64,000 nt of DNA from Polynucleobacter sp. AP-Latsch-80-C2 (GCF_018882185.1 NZ_JACVOY010000001.1:1-64000); one strand, 5' to 3'; shown: positions 52,182 through 63,185, numbered from the stretch's first letter. Notes: a model not told the origin generated them from the letters alone. A program made the numbers and translations.

Positions 52182-54140
52182 TTACTTCATGGCGTAACGG
52201 GCGCCAATGTAGATATTGGATCCAGGAGTGTTATATCCATAAGTTAATTGATAGTCCTTATTGGTAACGTTGTTCCAGCGTCCAAAAATGCTCCAATCTT
52301 TAGTTACATCATAGTTTGTATATAGATTGAAGATCGCATATCCACCAAGTCCAGTATTGCCATAGTCATAGCGTTGCCCAGAGAAGGTTACGCCAGCACC
52401 CGTTGTCAAAGAACCTGCACGATATTCCACAGCAGCGTTACCAAACTGACGAGCACGCTTTAATAGTACTGTGCCAGTATTTTGGTTAATCGGATTTTGT
52501 TGGTCAAAAGAACCCTTCACATTGAAGTTATCTAATTGCTTGCTAGCGCCCAAGGAGGCACCATTAATTTTGGCATTAGCCACATTTGATGCGCAACCAA
52601 AATATCCCGGAGGACAACCAATACTGGAGTATTGAATTAAGTTCGTAATGGTGTTGGTATATCCGACTAAGTGCAATTCATAAGTGGCCTCTTCGTAATG
52701 AAGGCCAGCTTCGGTATTCCGGCTCTTTTCAGCTTGCAAGGAAGGGTTGCCATAGCCTGGATAGTACAAGTCATTGAAGGTAGGAGGTCTAAAGCCAGTG
52801 CTGTAGTTGATATTTCCTCTGAAGGCTTTAGTGAAGAAGTAACCATACGCAGCGCCTCCAGTCGTTTGACTGCCATAGCCTGTAATGTTGTCATTACGCA
52901 GCGATAGGTTTGCTAAATGCGCACCACGTTTTAATTGGTAGGCACCTGCTACAGAATTTGTATTACGCGTTTGATTAAAGTTTTCTGGCAAATACGTCGT
53001 GTTGTAATTTATTTGATTCGTGAACACGTTTTGTGATCTTCTCTCACCTAAAATTTGCAGTAAATCCGGTCCGATTGCAATGTCGTTTTGCCAAGTCAAA
53101 ATATTTTGTTTGGTGTTATTCACGGGATTGGTAGTTGGTGTTAACTGCTGACCGTTATCAATGGATTGGGCTGCCTGCAAAAGACTCTTCCAGCTTTGAG
53201 TCAGTTGATTCTTGGAGTAAACAGAATAGGTTCCCAGATCATTAATGTTGTTCATGGTTGCGGGAGCATATGTATCTGGAGCATTGCCTGGGTATTGATT
53301 GTTTAAGCGACTTTGTAAAAATTGCACGCCCAACTCTTGGCCCTGCATCCACTCTTGCGATGCTCTACCAGTAATGCTGTCTTGTCCATAGCCGGTTCTA
53401 TTAGTTGGTAATGCGCCATAGAAGCAGTTTTTAGCGATGGATTTTTTGGACTGCGTACTTGGGTTGCAGGGATTGTTATCTGCGACAGTATTAAATCCCA
53501 TAGATAAGTTTTGACTGGCGCTTAATGAATAGCGAATTTTTTGTTCGCCTTCAGTGGCGCCATAAATACTGGCTTCTGTAATCGTGGTGCCATAAGTGCC
53601 GTAACCAGTAGAAGCGCTTACCTTGGCTGGACCCTCTCCTTGTTTGGTAAAAATCTGCACTACACCGCCAATAGCATCGGCACCATAGAGACTACTTTGT
53701 GGTCCAAAAATAATTTCAATATGATCAATCAGCGCTAGTGGAATGGCTTGCCAACTAGGGCCACCGGTAAATCCAGAATCAGTGCGTACACCATCAATCA
53801 GAACTAAGCTTTGTGCATTGCTAGTGCCGCGCAAAAATACGCTGGCGATAGAGCCACCGGTGCCGTAGCTTGAAATCTCAACACCACGCTGTCTTTGGAG
53901 TAATTCAACTAAGCTGGTCTGGCCTGCTTGAGCTATTTCTTCTGGGCCAATGTAATCGTAATCAGCGAGCACATTGCTAGCTGCTGTTGGGGTCCTATTG
54001 GCCGTCACGATGACCGGGTTCATGGTGTTGGGTCCCACTGAAACCGAGACATTCGAGCTTTGAGCTTGTGTGAGACTGCTAAGTAATGCCGTACTAAGAA
54101 TTGCGCTAATTAGGGCTAAGCGCATTTTGGATTGATTCAT
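52182..54140 (-). CDS. btuB: TonB-dependent vitamin B12 receptor (BtuB-like)
   Basis: An outer-membrane receptor of 652 residues. After a signal peptide (about 1-26) comes a TonB box-like NPVIVTANRTPTAASNVL. The plug domain has ISSYGTGGSIASVFLRGTSN and QSLVLIDGVRTDSGFTGG, and GPQSSLYGADAIGGVVQIFT is highly typical of BtuB. The 22-strand barrel ends in an aromatic C-terminal strand NIYIGARYAM. The cobalamin riboswitch directly upstream supports the substrate. Gene length is near that of E. coli btuB (614). Confidence 0.92.
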   Translation of the reverse strand: MNQSKMRLALISAILSTALLSSLTQAQSSNVSVSVGPNTMNPVIVTANRTPTAASNVLADYDYIGPEEIAQAGQTSLVELLQRQRGVEISSYGTGGSIASVFLRGTSNAQSLVLIDGVRTDSGFTGGPSWQAIPLALIDHIEIIFGPQSSLYGADAIGGVVQIFTKQGEGPAKVSASTGYGTYGTTITEASIYGATEGEQKIRYSLSASQNLSMGFNTVADNNPCNPSTQSKKSIAKNCFYGALPTNRTGYGQDSITGRASQEWMQGQELGVQFLQSRLNNQYPGNAPDTYAPATMNNINDLGTYSVYSKNQLTQSWKSLLQAAQSIDNGQQLTPTTNPVNNTKQNILTWQNDIAIGPDLLQILGERRSQNVFTNQINYNTTYLPENFNQTRNTNSVAGAYQLKRGAHLANLSLRNDNITGYGSQTTGGAAYGYFFTKAFRGNINYSTGFRPPTFNDLYYPGYGNPSLQAEKSRNTEAGLHYEEATYELHLVGYTNTITNLIQYSSIGCPPGYFGCASNVANAKINGASLGASKQLDNFNVKGSFDQQNPINQNTGTVLLKRARQFGNAAVEYRAGSLTTGAGVTFSGQRYDYGNTGLGGYAIFNLYTNYDVTKDWSIFGRWNNVTNKDYQLTYGYNTPGSNIYIGARYAMK

Positions 54141-54162
54141 GGTTGCTTTCTGTTATCGATTG

Positions 54163-54188
54163 CCTGGCTAACTTCCCCGTTAGCCGGG
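54163..54188 (-). promoter_or_regulatory. hairpin upstream of the btuB start, probable riboswitch expression platform
   Basis: On the minus strand CCCGGCTAAC-GGGGAA-GTTAGCCAGG forms a 10-bp stem with one mismatch, ending 22 bases before the btuB ATG. There is no T run, so it probably controls translation (or Rho access) rather than acting as an intrinsic terminator. Confidence 0.5.
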
Positions 54189-54261
54189 TCGAACAGAATT
54201 TCGCAAGTGGGGGATCGAGCGTCAATTAGGCGGCCAACCGAAGGGTAGGGCGCTGTCATCG

Positions 54262-54455
54262 GCGCGCGAAGGTCCCCGTCCGCAAAATTCCACCTGTCTT
54301 GGCCGGTATCCGGGCTAGTAAATCTCAGAATCTGGCCTTCCCATGCATTGACGCGCACAGTGGCTTTTTCAGACTCCTGACGCCTTTACCTTGAGATAAA
54401 GGTGCATTTACTTACCGTTGCGGGGGCAGCACACGTTTAGTGTTTCCCGTTTAAC
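54262..54455 (-). promoter_or_regulatory. cobalamin riboswitch
   Basis: On the minus strand, from the 5' side: ACGGGAAACAC, GTGTGCTGCCCCCGCAACGG (the CUGCCCCCGCAACGGUAA core), then the B12 box GCCACTG at 54357-54363. After it come GCATGGGAAGGCC and TAGCCCGGATACCGGCCAAG with ACAGG. All conserved blocks of the class I cobalamin aptamer are present in order. It lies 122 bases before btuB, the first gene of the B12 uptake operon, which it should switch off when adenosylcobalamin is plentiful. The outer ends are approximate. With the 429-base gap between btuB and the Crp/Fnr gene this is its main content. Confidence 0.93.
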
Positions 54456-54475
54456 TTTATTGCATTGCAATAAAG
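54455..54475. repeat. perfect 21-bp palindrome upstream of the riboswitch
   Basis: CTTTATTGCA-T-TGCAATAAAG, with 10-bp arms. It touches the 5' end of the riboswitch core, and the Crp/Fnr gene starts 95 bases beyond on the other strand. It may be an operator for btuB or for the divergent regulator gene, or a stem at the transcript's 5' end. Confidence 0.5.
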
Positions 54476-54569
54476 CACCACGACCCCTCAATTCTAGCGT
54501 ATGACGTATTCGCGACCCCACTTTTTGGCACAAAAAAGCCTACAATACAAGGTCTAGGATGAAGGATTC

Positions 54570-55187
54570 ATGACCGTATTAGATAAGCACCCCGAAAAAA
54601 ACCTGATTCGCCTGCAACTCAGTCAAAACGCTGTACTGAAGAGCTTGGATCCGGCGGCCATGGCTGATTTAGAGCGTCATCTAGAGATTTCAGACCTCAA
54701 AAAATCAGAAATATTGCTACATCAAGGTGATCACCAAATGGAGCAGTACTTTGTTTTAGATGGCATTCTCAAGCGGATTGTTTCTAGCTCTGATGCAAAA
54801 GAGATGATTTTGCGTTTTGCGATCGAAAAAGATATCGAAACAAGCTATGCAGCGTGGCGCCTTAAAACAGCAGCCCCTTACAGCATTGCCTGTGTCACCA
54901 AGGCCCGTGTGGCGCGCATGCCCCTTATGAAGTGGGCTGAATTCTTAGAAGAGCACAAGCCACTCAAAGAAAGCTTTGAGTTTGAAGTGATGCGACTCAT
55001 GAGTGAAATCATGGCGCACACCATTACGTTGCACATGCTCGATGCGCCTGGTCGAGTAGAGCGCTTTTTACGGAAATATGAGGACTTATTTGAGCTTCTC
55101 CCTAAAAAAGAGCTGGCGGCATATCTAAATCTCTCTCCTGAGACTCTGAGTCGCCTCAAAACCAAGCATAAAGAGCTTTTTATCTAG
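54570..55187 (+). CDS. Crp/Fnr-family regulator of the oxalate cluster
   Basis: A 205-residue regulator. The N-terminal cyclic-nucleotide-type beta-roll contains LDPAAMADLERHLEISDLKK, SEILLHQGDHQMEQYFVLDG and KEMILRFAIEKD. A dimer helix (EHKPLKESFEFEVMRLMSEI) follows. The winged HTH has LPKKELAAYLNLSPETLSRLK. The ETLSR residues match the E-x-x-S-R of FNR that reads TTGA half-sites. No FNR Fe-S cysteine cluster is visible at the N-terminus, so oxygen sensing by a cluster is unlikely; a haem, small molecule or partner protein may signal. It is 203 bases before oxc. Confidence 0.82.
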   Translation: MTVLDKHPEKNLIRLQLSQNAVLKSLDPAAMADLERHLEISDLKKSEILLHQGDHQMEQYFVLDGILKRIVSSSDAKEMILRFAIEKDIETSYAAWRLKTAAPYSIACVTKARVARMPLMKWAEFLEEHKPLKESFEFEVMRLMSEIMAHTITLHMLDAPGRVERFLRKYEDLFELLPKKELAAYLNLSPETLSRLKTKHKELFI

Positions 55188-55222
55188 GCAATACCGCTTT
55201 GGGACGCGGGATTTAGGGGAAA

Positions 55223-55236
55223 TTGACCAAAGTCAA
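55223..55236. promoter_or_regulatory. TTGAC-N4-GTCAA box upstream of oxc
   Basis: TTGACCAAAGTCAA is a perfect inverted repeat of FNR/DNR type (TTGAY-N4-RTCAA). It lies 154 bases before the oxc start and just downstream of the Crp/Fnr gene. The regulator's recognition helix fits such half-sites. Binding by that protein is inference. Confidence 0.6.
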
Positions 55237-55389
55237 TGATCATCCTAACCCCCAAGCCTAATATTCATTTCTGCCTAAGCCGGGTTGAAACTCGGTGTGC
55301 CATAAATAACTAAATTGGAGACAAATAGCGAAAGCGAAATTACAGCGGTTGCTAAGTTAAGCGCCCTTTGTGATTTATAAAAAATTTCT

Positions 55390-57099
55390 ATGACAACAGA
55401 TAACCAAAACACACAATTAACCGACGGCTTTCATCTTGTAATTGATGCCTTAAAGGCAAACGACCTCAATACTATTTTTGGTCTCGTTGGAATTCCAATT
55501 ACTGACCTTTGCCGTCTAGCTCAAGCTGAGGGTTTACGCTTTATTGGTTTCCGTCACGAGCAGCATGCCGGTAATGCAGCTGCAATTGCCGGTTACATGA
55601 CGCAGAAGCCTGGTATTTGCATGACCGTTTCTGCGCCTGGATTCTTAAATGGTTTAACAGCGCTTGCTAATGCAACCGTCAACTGCTTCCCAATGATTTT
55701 GATTAGCGGCTCTAGTGAGCGTGAAATCGTTGACTTGCAACAGGGTGACTATGAAGAAATGGATCAGCTCAATGCAGCTAAGCCATATTGCAAAGCTGCT
55801 TACCGTATTAATCATATTGAAGATATCGGCATTGGTTTTGCTCGCGCCATTCGTGCTGCTGTATCTGGTCGCCCAGGTGGCGTGTACTTAGATTTGCCAG
55901 CGCAGTTATTGGCACAAACTATGCCAGTTGAAGAAGCGAAGAAATCTATTTTCAAAGTAATTGATCCAGTACCTCGCCAGATCCCAGCGGCTGATGCTGT
56001 TGAGCGCGCCTTAAACGTGTTGAAGGGCGCAAAGCGTCCGTTGATTCTGTTGGGTAAAGGAGCTGCATATGCTCAAGCTGATGCTGATATCCGTGCTTTG
56101 ATTGAGAAGTCTGGTATTCCTTACTTACCAATGTCGATGGCAAAAGGGTTGTTGCCTGATAACCATCCGCAGTCAGCTTCTGCGGCGCGTTCATTTGTAT
56201 TGGCTGAGGCTGATGCGGTGATGTTGGTTGGAGCGCGCTTGAACTGGTTGCTCGCACACGGTAAGGGCAAGACCTGGGGTAAAGACCCTAAGAAATTTAT
56301 CCAGATCGATATCCAAGCAAACGAAGTCGATAGCAACGTTCAAATTGATGCACCACTGATTGGTGATATCGGTTCTTGCGTTGGCGAACTCTTAAAAGGT
56401 ATCGCTGCTGTTCCTAAGCCAAGTGCTGAGTGGATTACTGCAATTACGGAGAAGAAAGATAAGAACACTGCGAAGATGGCAGAGACATTGGCTAAAGAAG
56501 CAAATCCAATGAACTTCCATGGTGCTCTGCGCGTGATTCGTGATGTGATCAAGAAGAACCCCGACGTCAACTTGGTAAATGAAGGTGCAAATACACTTGA
56601 CTATTGCCGTGCAATTGTTGATATGTATAAGCCTCGTAAGCGTTTTGACTCTGGTACCTGGGGCATTATGGGTATTGGTATGGGCTATGCTATTGGTGCT
56701 GCTGTAACCAGCGGCCTACCAACCGTAGCAGTTGAGGGCGATAGCGCATTCGGCTTTAGCGGTATGGAGCTCGAAACCATTTGCCGTTACAACTTGCCAA
56801 TCACGACAGTTGTTTTCAATAACAATGGCGTATACCGCGGTACTGATGTGAACCCAACGGGTGGTGCTGATGTTGCGCCGACAGTGTTTGTCAAAAACGC
56901 ACGTTACGACAAGATGATTGAAGCATTTGGTGGAGTGGGTTATTACGTGACTACTCCAGCGGAATTAGAAGCAGCGTTAACAGAAGCGATTGCTGCCGGT
57001 AAACCAGCCCTCATCAATGCTGTTATTGATGAAACCGCAGGTACTGAAAGTGGACGTTTAACAAACTTAAACCCATCTACTGCAGCTGCTAAGAAATAA
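55390..57099 (+). CDS. oxc: oxalyl-CoA decarboxylase
   Basis: A thiamine-diphosphate enzyme that turns oxalyl-CoA into formyl-CoA and CO2. The ThDP-family Pyr domain has [40 protein letters not shown] (catalytic Glu region) and [20 protein letters not shown]. The middle domain follows. The PP domain has [18 protein letters not shown] and the ThDP motif [20 protein letters not shown] then [10 protein letters not shown]. Length (569) and sequence pattern match Oxalobacter Oxc (568). It is followed by frc in the standard arrangement, for oxalate breakdown. Confidence 0.95.
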   Translation: MTTDNQNTQLTDGFHLVIDALKANDLNTIFGLVGIPITDLCRLAQAEGLRFIGFRHEQHAGNAAAIAGYMTQKPGICMTVSAPGFLNGLTALANATVNCFPMILISGSSEREIVDLQQGDYEEMDQLNAAKPYCKAAYRINHIEDIGIGFARAIRAAVSGRPGGVYLDLPAQLLAQTMPVEEAKKSIFKVIDPVPRQIPAADAVERALNVLKGAKRPLILLGKGAAYAQADADIRALIEKSGIPYLPMSMAKGLLPDNHPQSASAARSFVLAEADAVMLVGARLNWLLAHGKGKTWGKDPKKFIQIDIQANEVDSNVQIDAPLIGDIGSCVGELLKGIAAVPKPSAEWITAITEKKDKNTAKMAETLAKEANPMNFHGALRVIRDVIKKNPDVNLVNEGANTLDYCRAIVDMYKPRKRFDSGTWGIMGIGMGYAIGAAVTSGLPTVAVEGDSAFGFSGMELETICRYNLPITTVVFNNNGVYRGTDVNPTGGADVAPTVFVKNARYDKMIEAFGGVGYYVTTPAELEAALTEAIAAGKPALINAVIDETAGTESGRLTNLNPSTAAAKK

Positions 57100-57186
57100 G
57101 ATTCTAAGTAACGAAACAGTAATAAAAAGTTAATATTTTTAGACTAAATTAAGTAATAAATAAGAAACACTCAAGGAGAAATAAAC

Positions 57187-58437
57187 ATGACTAAACCATT
57201 AGACGGTATTCGTATCATTGACTTCACCCACGTACAAGCAGGTCCTGCATGTACTCAGCTTTTGGCTTGGTATGGTGCTGACGTGATTAAAGTTGAGCGT
57301 CCAGGCTCTGGCGATGTAACGCGTAGCCAGTTGCGCGATATTCCAGGTGCGGATGCTCTGTACTTCACTATGTTGAACGGTAACAAGCGTTCTTTGACAT
57401 TGGATACCAAGACTCAAGAAGGTAAAGAAGTTTTGGAAAAGATGATCAAGACCTCTGACGTCATGGTTGAGAACTTTGGTCCAGGTGCTTTGGATCGCAT
57501 GGGCTTTTCTTGGAAACGTATTCAAGAATTGAACCCAAAGATGATCATGGCTTCTGTAAAAGGCTTTAGCGATGGTCACTCATACGAAGATTTGAAAGTG
57601 TATGAGAACGTTGCTCAGTGTGCTGGTGGTGCTGCTTCTACTACCGGTTTCTGGGATGGTCCTCCTACAGTTTCTGCTGCTGCTTTGGGCGACTCCAATA
57701 CTGGTATGCATTTGGCAATTGGTATTTTGACTGCATTGATGCAGCGTCAAAAAACAGGCAAAGGTCAAAAAGTTTCTTGCTCAATGCAAGATGCAGTATT
57801 GAATTTATGCCGTGTTAAGTTGCGCGATCAACAGCGTTTGGACAAAATTGGTTATTTGGAAGAATATCCACAGTACCCACACGGTACTTTCTCTGATGTA
57901 GTTCCACGTGGCGGTAACGCTGGTGGTGGCGGACAGCCAGGTTGGGTGTTGAAGTGTAAGGGTTGGGAAACAGATCCAAACGCATACATCTACTTCACTA
58001 TTCAAGGGCACGCTTGGGAGCCAATCACACGTGCGATTGGTAAGCCAGAGTGGGCAACTGATCCAGCGTACATGACTGCTGAAGCTCGTCAAGATAAGAT
58101 TTTTGACATCTTCGCAACAATTGAAGAGTGGCTCAAGGACAAGACTAAGTATGAAGCGGTGGACATCCTCCGCAAGTTTGATATTCCATGCGCCCCAGTT
58201 CTCTCTATGAAAGAATTGGCTGCATCACCTGACTTGCGCAAGAGCGGTTCGATTGTTGAAGTTGACCACAAGGTACGTGGTAAATATTTGACTATTGGTA
58301 GCCCAATCAAGTTCTCTGATTTGGAAATTGAAGTTGGTCCATCACCAGTATTGGGTGAGCACACTGATGAAGTGTTGGCTGACCTTGGCTACAGCGCTGA
58401 CGATATCGCTAAGTTGCATACAGCCAAAGCAGTTTAA
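57187..58437 (+). CDS. frc: formyl-CoA:oxalate CoA-transferase, copy 1
   Basis: A class III CoA-transferase that moves CoA from formyl-CoA to oxalate. It starts [20 protein letters not shown]. The catalytic Asp169 is in [10 protein letters not shown], at exactly the same number as in the Oxalobacter enzyme. The flexible glycine loop GGGGQ is at 246-250. Length is 416 (428 in Oxalobacter). It follows oxc by 87 bases, so oxc and frc likely share a transcript that ends at the terminator at 58464-58490. Confidence 0.95.
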   Translation: MTKPLDGIRIIDFTHVQAGPACTQLLAWYGADVIKVERPGSGDVTRSQLRDIPGADALYFTMLNGNKRSLTLDTKTQEGKEVLEKMIKTSDVMVENFGPGALDRMGFSWKRIQELNPKMIMASVKGFSDGHSYEDLKVYENVAQCAGGAASTTGFWDGPPTVSAAALGDSNTGMHLAIGILTALMQRQKTGKGQKVSCSMQDAVLNLCRVKLRDQQRLDKIGYLEEYPQYPHGTFSDVVPRGGNAGGGGQPGWVLKCKGWETDPNAYIYFTIQGHAWEPITRAIGKPEWATDPAYMTAEARQDKIFDIFATIEEWLKDKTKYEAVDILRKFDIPCAPVLSMKELAASPDLRKSGSIVEVDHKVRGKYLTIGSPIKFSDLEIEVGPSPVLGEHTDEVLADLGYSADDIAKLHTAKAV

Positions 58438-58463
58438 TAACAATAAATCATTGCTGTTATTTG

Positions 58464-58490
58464 AAGGTGCTCCTCGTGGGCGCCTTTTTT
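58464..58490 (+). terminator. Rho-independent terminator after frc copy 1
   Basis: AAGGTGC-N9-GGCGCCTTTTTT: a 7-bp stem ends in a run of six Ts, 26 bases after the frc stop. Confidence 0.75.
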
Positions 58491-58531
58491 ATTTCTGCAC
58501 TTTGCATTGAATATTTCTGTAGACTGAATGT

Positions 58532-58960
58532 ATGAATACAAATATCGATTTACATCAACTGGTGGGGTGTATTGGCGACGCGATTGTGGTTGCAGATGCC
58601 GATGAAAAGATTGTGCTGTGGAATCCTGCAGCTACTCGCATCTTTGGATACTCTGAGGCTGAGGCGCTTGCAAGTACCTTAGATTTAATTGTTCCGGACC
58701 GTCAGCGACAAAAACACAATGAGGGTTACAGCAAGTCCATGGAGACTGGTACTACTCGTTATGGCGCCTCTCTTTTGAAGGTGCCTGCAAAGCACAAAGA
58801 TGGCAGCACCATCTCCATAGCATTTACGGTAGGCATGCTTTTTGATGAAAATCACAAGGCAAATGGGGTGGTAGCAGTGATCCGTGATGAGACTGAGCGT
58901 TTCTCTCAGGAGCGCGCCCTAAAAAAACGCCTCGCCGAACTTGAAAACCCCCAGTCTTAA
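58532..58960 (+). CDS. stand-alone PAS-domain sensor, possible haem PAS
   Basis: A 142-residue single PAS domain with a short C-terminal helix and no output domain. It shows IVVADADEKIVLWNPAATRI and FGYSEAEALASTLDLIVPDR, then KHNEGYSKSM, in which the His aligns with the proximal haem ligand of FixL-type PAS domains. KHKDGSTISIAFTVGML and VVAVIRDETERF follow, also FixL-like. The position of the FixL distal Arg appears to be Leu here. Haem binding is inference from these landmarks. It lies between the two frc copies, so it may sense O2, NO or redox state and act by partner contact. Confidence 0.75.
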   Translation: MNTNIDLHQLVGCIGDAIVVADADEKIVLWNPAATRIFGYSEAEALASTLDLIVPDRQRQKHNEGYSKSMETGTTRYGASLLKVPAKHKDGSTISIAFTVGMLFDENHKANGVVAVIRDETERFSQERALKKRLAELENPQS

Positions 58961-59087
58961 CCCCATCTAGTCCTGATAAGGCTTTGGTGGAGCCTATGCC
59001 CAATAATTGGGCATGCCATATTTGCTGTATTTCCCCGCTGGTAAAATTGCTCCAATTCAAAATTTCATTCTTATTAGGACTTAAATC

Positions 59088-60335
59088 ATGGCAAAAGCAC
59101 TAGAAGGGGTCAAAATCCTCGACTTTACGCACGTACAATCTGGGCCAACTTGTACGCAGTTGTTGGCTTGGTTTGGAGCGGACGTTATTAAAGTAGAAAA
59201 ATCGGGTGAGGGTGACGCAACGCGCGGTCAATTACGTGATATTCCAGATGCGGATAGTTTGTATTTCACGATGCTGAACCACAATAAGCGTTCCATTACG
59301 GTCAATACCAAAACCCAAAAGGGCAAAGAGATTCTTGAGCGCTTGATTAAAGAGTGTGACGTACTGGTAGAGAATTTCGCTCCTGGTGCATTAGATCGCA
59401 TGGGTTTTTCTTGGGAACGTATTCAAGAGCTCAATCCGATGATGATCATGGCCTCAGTGAAGGGCTTTGGTCCCGGTCCTTATGAAGATTGCAAGGTATA
59501 TGAGAACGTAGCGCAATGTGCTGGCGGTTCTGCATCTACAACGGGTTTTGATGATGGACCTCCGATGGTGACTGGTGCTCAAATTGGAGACAGTGGTACT
59601 GGTCTACATTTGGCTCTGGGTATTGTGACTGCGCTATATCAACGCACCCATTCTGGACGCGGTCAAAAAGTATTGGCAGCAATGCAAGACGCGGTATTGA
59701 ACTTATGCCGTGTGAAGTTGCGTGATCAACAGCGTTTAGAGCGTGTTGGTGTGATGCAAGAGTATCCACAGTATCCAAACGGTGAGTTTGGCGATGCTGT
59801 ACCCCGTGCTGGTAATGCCTCTGGTGGCGGCCAGCCTGGTTGGATCGTGAAATGTAAGGGTTGGGAAACCGATCCAAACTCTTACATGTATGTGATTGTG
59901 CAAGCCCCAGTTTGGGAAGCCATTTGCAAAGTCATTGGACGCGAAGATTGGATTACAGATGTGCGTTTTGCATCACCAATGGCGCGCTTACCTCATCTGA
60001 TGGAAATCTTTGGTGAGATTGAAAAATGGACTATGACTAAGAATAAGTTTGAAGTCATGGATATTTTGAATAAGTACGACATTCCTTGCGGCCCAATTCT
60101 ATCGATGAAAGAGATAGCTGAAGAGCCTTCCTTGCGCGAGACTGGTACCGTAGTTGAGGTAGACCATCCAATTCGCGGGAAGTACCTCACTGTTGGTAAC
60201 CCAATTAAATTATCAGATAGCCCAACGGAAGTTGAGCGTTCACCTTTACTTGGTGAGCATACTGATGAGATTCTCAGTGAGCTGGGTTATTCCACTGATG
60301 AATTAATTTCATTACGTCACGATAAGGTAATCTAA
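59088..60335 (+). CDS. formyl-CoA transferase family protein, copy 2
   Basis: A class III CoA-transferase paralogue of 415 residues, similar to copy 1 along its length ([20 protein letters not shown] at the start). The catalytic Asp168 is in [10 protein letters not shown]. The glycine loop is Ser245-Gly-Gly-Gly-Gln, where copy 1 has four glycines, and the neighbours of the catalytic Asp also differ. This suggests another acyl donor or acceptor, although oxalate remains possible. It is followed by the formyltransferase-like gene after 1 base (stop TAA to ATG), so those two are coupled. No symbol is given because the substrate is unclear. Confidence 0.88.
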   Translation: MAKALEGVKILDFTHVQSGPTCTQLLAWFGADVIKVEKSGEGDATRGQLRDIPDADSLYFTMLNHNKRSITVNTKTQKGKEILERLIKECDVLVENFAPGALDRMGFSWERIQELNPMMIMASVKGFGPGPYEDCKVYENVAQCAGGSASTTGFDDGPPMVTGAQIGDSGTGLHLALGIVTALYQRTHSGRGQKVLAAMQDAVLNLCRVKLRDQQRLERVGVMQEYPQYPNGEFGDAVPRAGNASGGGQPGWIVKCKGWETDPNSYMYVIVQAPVWEAICKVIGREDWITDVRFASPMARLPHLMEIFGEIEKWTMTKNKFEVMDILNKYDIPCGPILSMKEIAEEPSLRETGTVVEVDHPIRGKYLTVGNPIKLSDSPTEVERSPLLGEHTDEILSELGYSTDELISLRHDKVI

Positions 60336-60336
60336 G

Positions 60337-61269
60337 ATGCGGGTTGCGTTGATTGGGAGTGCAGATTTTGGCAAGGCAGCATTGGAGGCTTTTTTAGAGC
60401 GCGGCGATGAAGTCGTTGCTGTTTTTTGCCCGCCTGACAATCCCAAATCTACTAAACCTGAAGTTCTTAAAGAGGCTGCAATTGCAAAGGGTATTAAGCC
60501 TTTGCAATTTGCTTCCCTGAAAGGCCCGGAGGCTTCTCAGGCCATGATTGATGCCAATGCTGATATCTGCGTTATGGCCTATGTACTGCAATTTGTGCCC
60601 CAGGAGTTGGTCAAGATTCCAAAGCACGGCACGATTCAATATCACCCATCACTTCTACCAAAATACCGTGGTCCTAGCGCTATTAACTGGGCAATTGCCT
60701 TAGGCGAAGAAAAAACTGGACTTACTATCTTCCGCCCCTCTGATGGTTTGGATGAAGGCGAGGTGATTTTGCAAAAAGAAGTGGCTATCGGCCCCGATGA
60801 CACCCTCGGCAAAATATATTTTGATTACCTGTTTCCAGTTGGCATCACCGCTTTATTAGAAGCGGCTGATTTGGTGGTGGCAGGCAAACATCAAGAAGTT
60901 GTTCAAGATGAATCACAAGCAAATTACGAAGGATGGTTTGATGCTAATGCTGCCAAAATTCATTGGGCAACGCATATTGGTCAAATCTACAATTTGATTC
61001 GTGCCTGCAATCCAGCGCCAGGTGCCTGGATAAAGTTTGGCGAACAAAAGGTGCAGATCTATGATTGCCACAAGCATGTAGTAGCAACCTTTGGTGCGGT
61101 AAAGGGTAAGCCAGGCGAGATAACGCAGATTACTCTGGATTCATTCTTTGTGGCCTGTCACGGCGGACAAATAGAAGTGCTTAAAGCTAAAGGTGCAGCA
61201 GGTAAGGTGAGTGGTGCTGAATTAGCTAAAGAGCTTAATTTAGAAGTCGGGCAATTCTTCGCCCTTTAA
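60337..61269 (+). CDS. formyltransferase related to the N-terminal domain of 10-formyl-THF dehydrogenase
   Basis: A 310-residue protein with a formyl_trans_N domain (about 1-185) and a formyl_trans_C domain (about 205-300). The active-site region is YHPSLLPKYRGPSAINWAI with His103, and the second residue is Asp139 in DGLDEGEVILQKE; both match the formyl transfer/hydrolysis residues of the family. The Asn used by Met-tRNA formyltransferase two places before the His is Gln101 here. YEGWFDANAAKIHWA and ACNPAPGAWIKF resemble the ALDH1L1 N-terminal domain more than Fmt. It sits 1 base after the second CoA-transferase gene and may exchange the formyl group between formyl-CoA chemistry and folate. 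Function is not proved. Confidence 0.8.
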   Translation: MRVALIGSADFGKAALEAFLERGDEVVAVFCPPDNPKSTKPEVLKEAAIAKGIKPLQFASLKGPEASQAMIDANADICVMAYVLQFVPQELVKIPKHGTIQYHPSLLPKYRGPSAINWAIALGEEKTGLTIFRPSDGLDEGEVILQKEVAIGPDDTLGKIYFDYLFPVGITALLEAADLVVAGKHQEVVQDESQANYEGWFDANAAKIHWATHIGQIYNLIRACNPAPGAWIKFGEQKVQIYDCHKHVVATFGAVKGKPGEITQITLDSFFVACHGGQIEVLKAKGAAGKVSGAELAKELNLEVGQFFAL

Positions 61270-61280
61270 ATCTAACTAGA

Positions 61281-62996
<1,716 letters not shown>

Positions 62997-63004
<8 letters not shown>

Positions 63005-63185
63005 TCGAGTAGACGTAAGCGCGTTGTTTCAATTTAGCGGCTTTTGCACGACGCTGATCTTCCACGCTTAAAGGTTCTTTATCCCAAAGCAGTGCGCGAC
63101 CAGCTTGTTGGTCGGCTTCGAGGTTTGGCTTCTCGGTTTTCAGCTCGCTTAAGAACTGGGTGAATTCAGACTGGTATCTTGCCAT
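62997..63185 (-). CDS. DUF3460 family protein
   Basis: A 62-residue protein matching the short DUF3460 family of betaproteobacteria. Recognisable pieces are RYQSEFTQFLSELKTEKPNL, QQAGRALLWDKEPLS and the basic C-terminal part RRAKAAKLKQRAYVYS. The start at 63185 is chosen because it gives the family N-terminus MARYQSEF; a longer frame to 63239 includes a Cys-rich stretch not seen in the family. Function is unknown. It overlaps scpA by 8 bases. Confidence 0.8.

Noticed and set aside
54137..54358. 73-residue minus-strand frame upstream of btuB
   Set aside because: It lies in the cobalamin riboswitch leader; the conserved RNA blocks explain the sequence.
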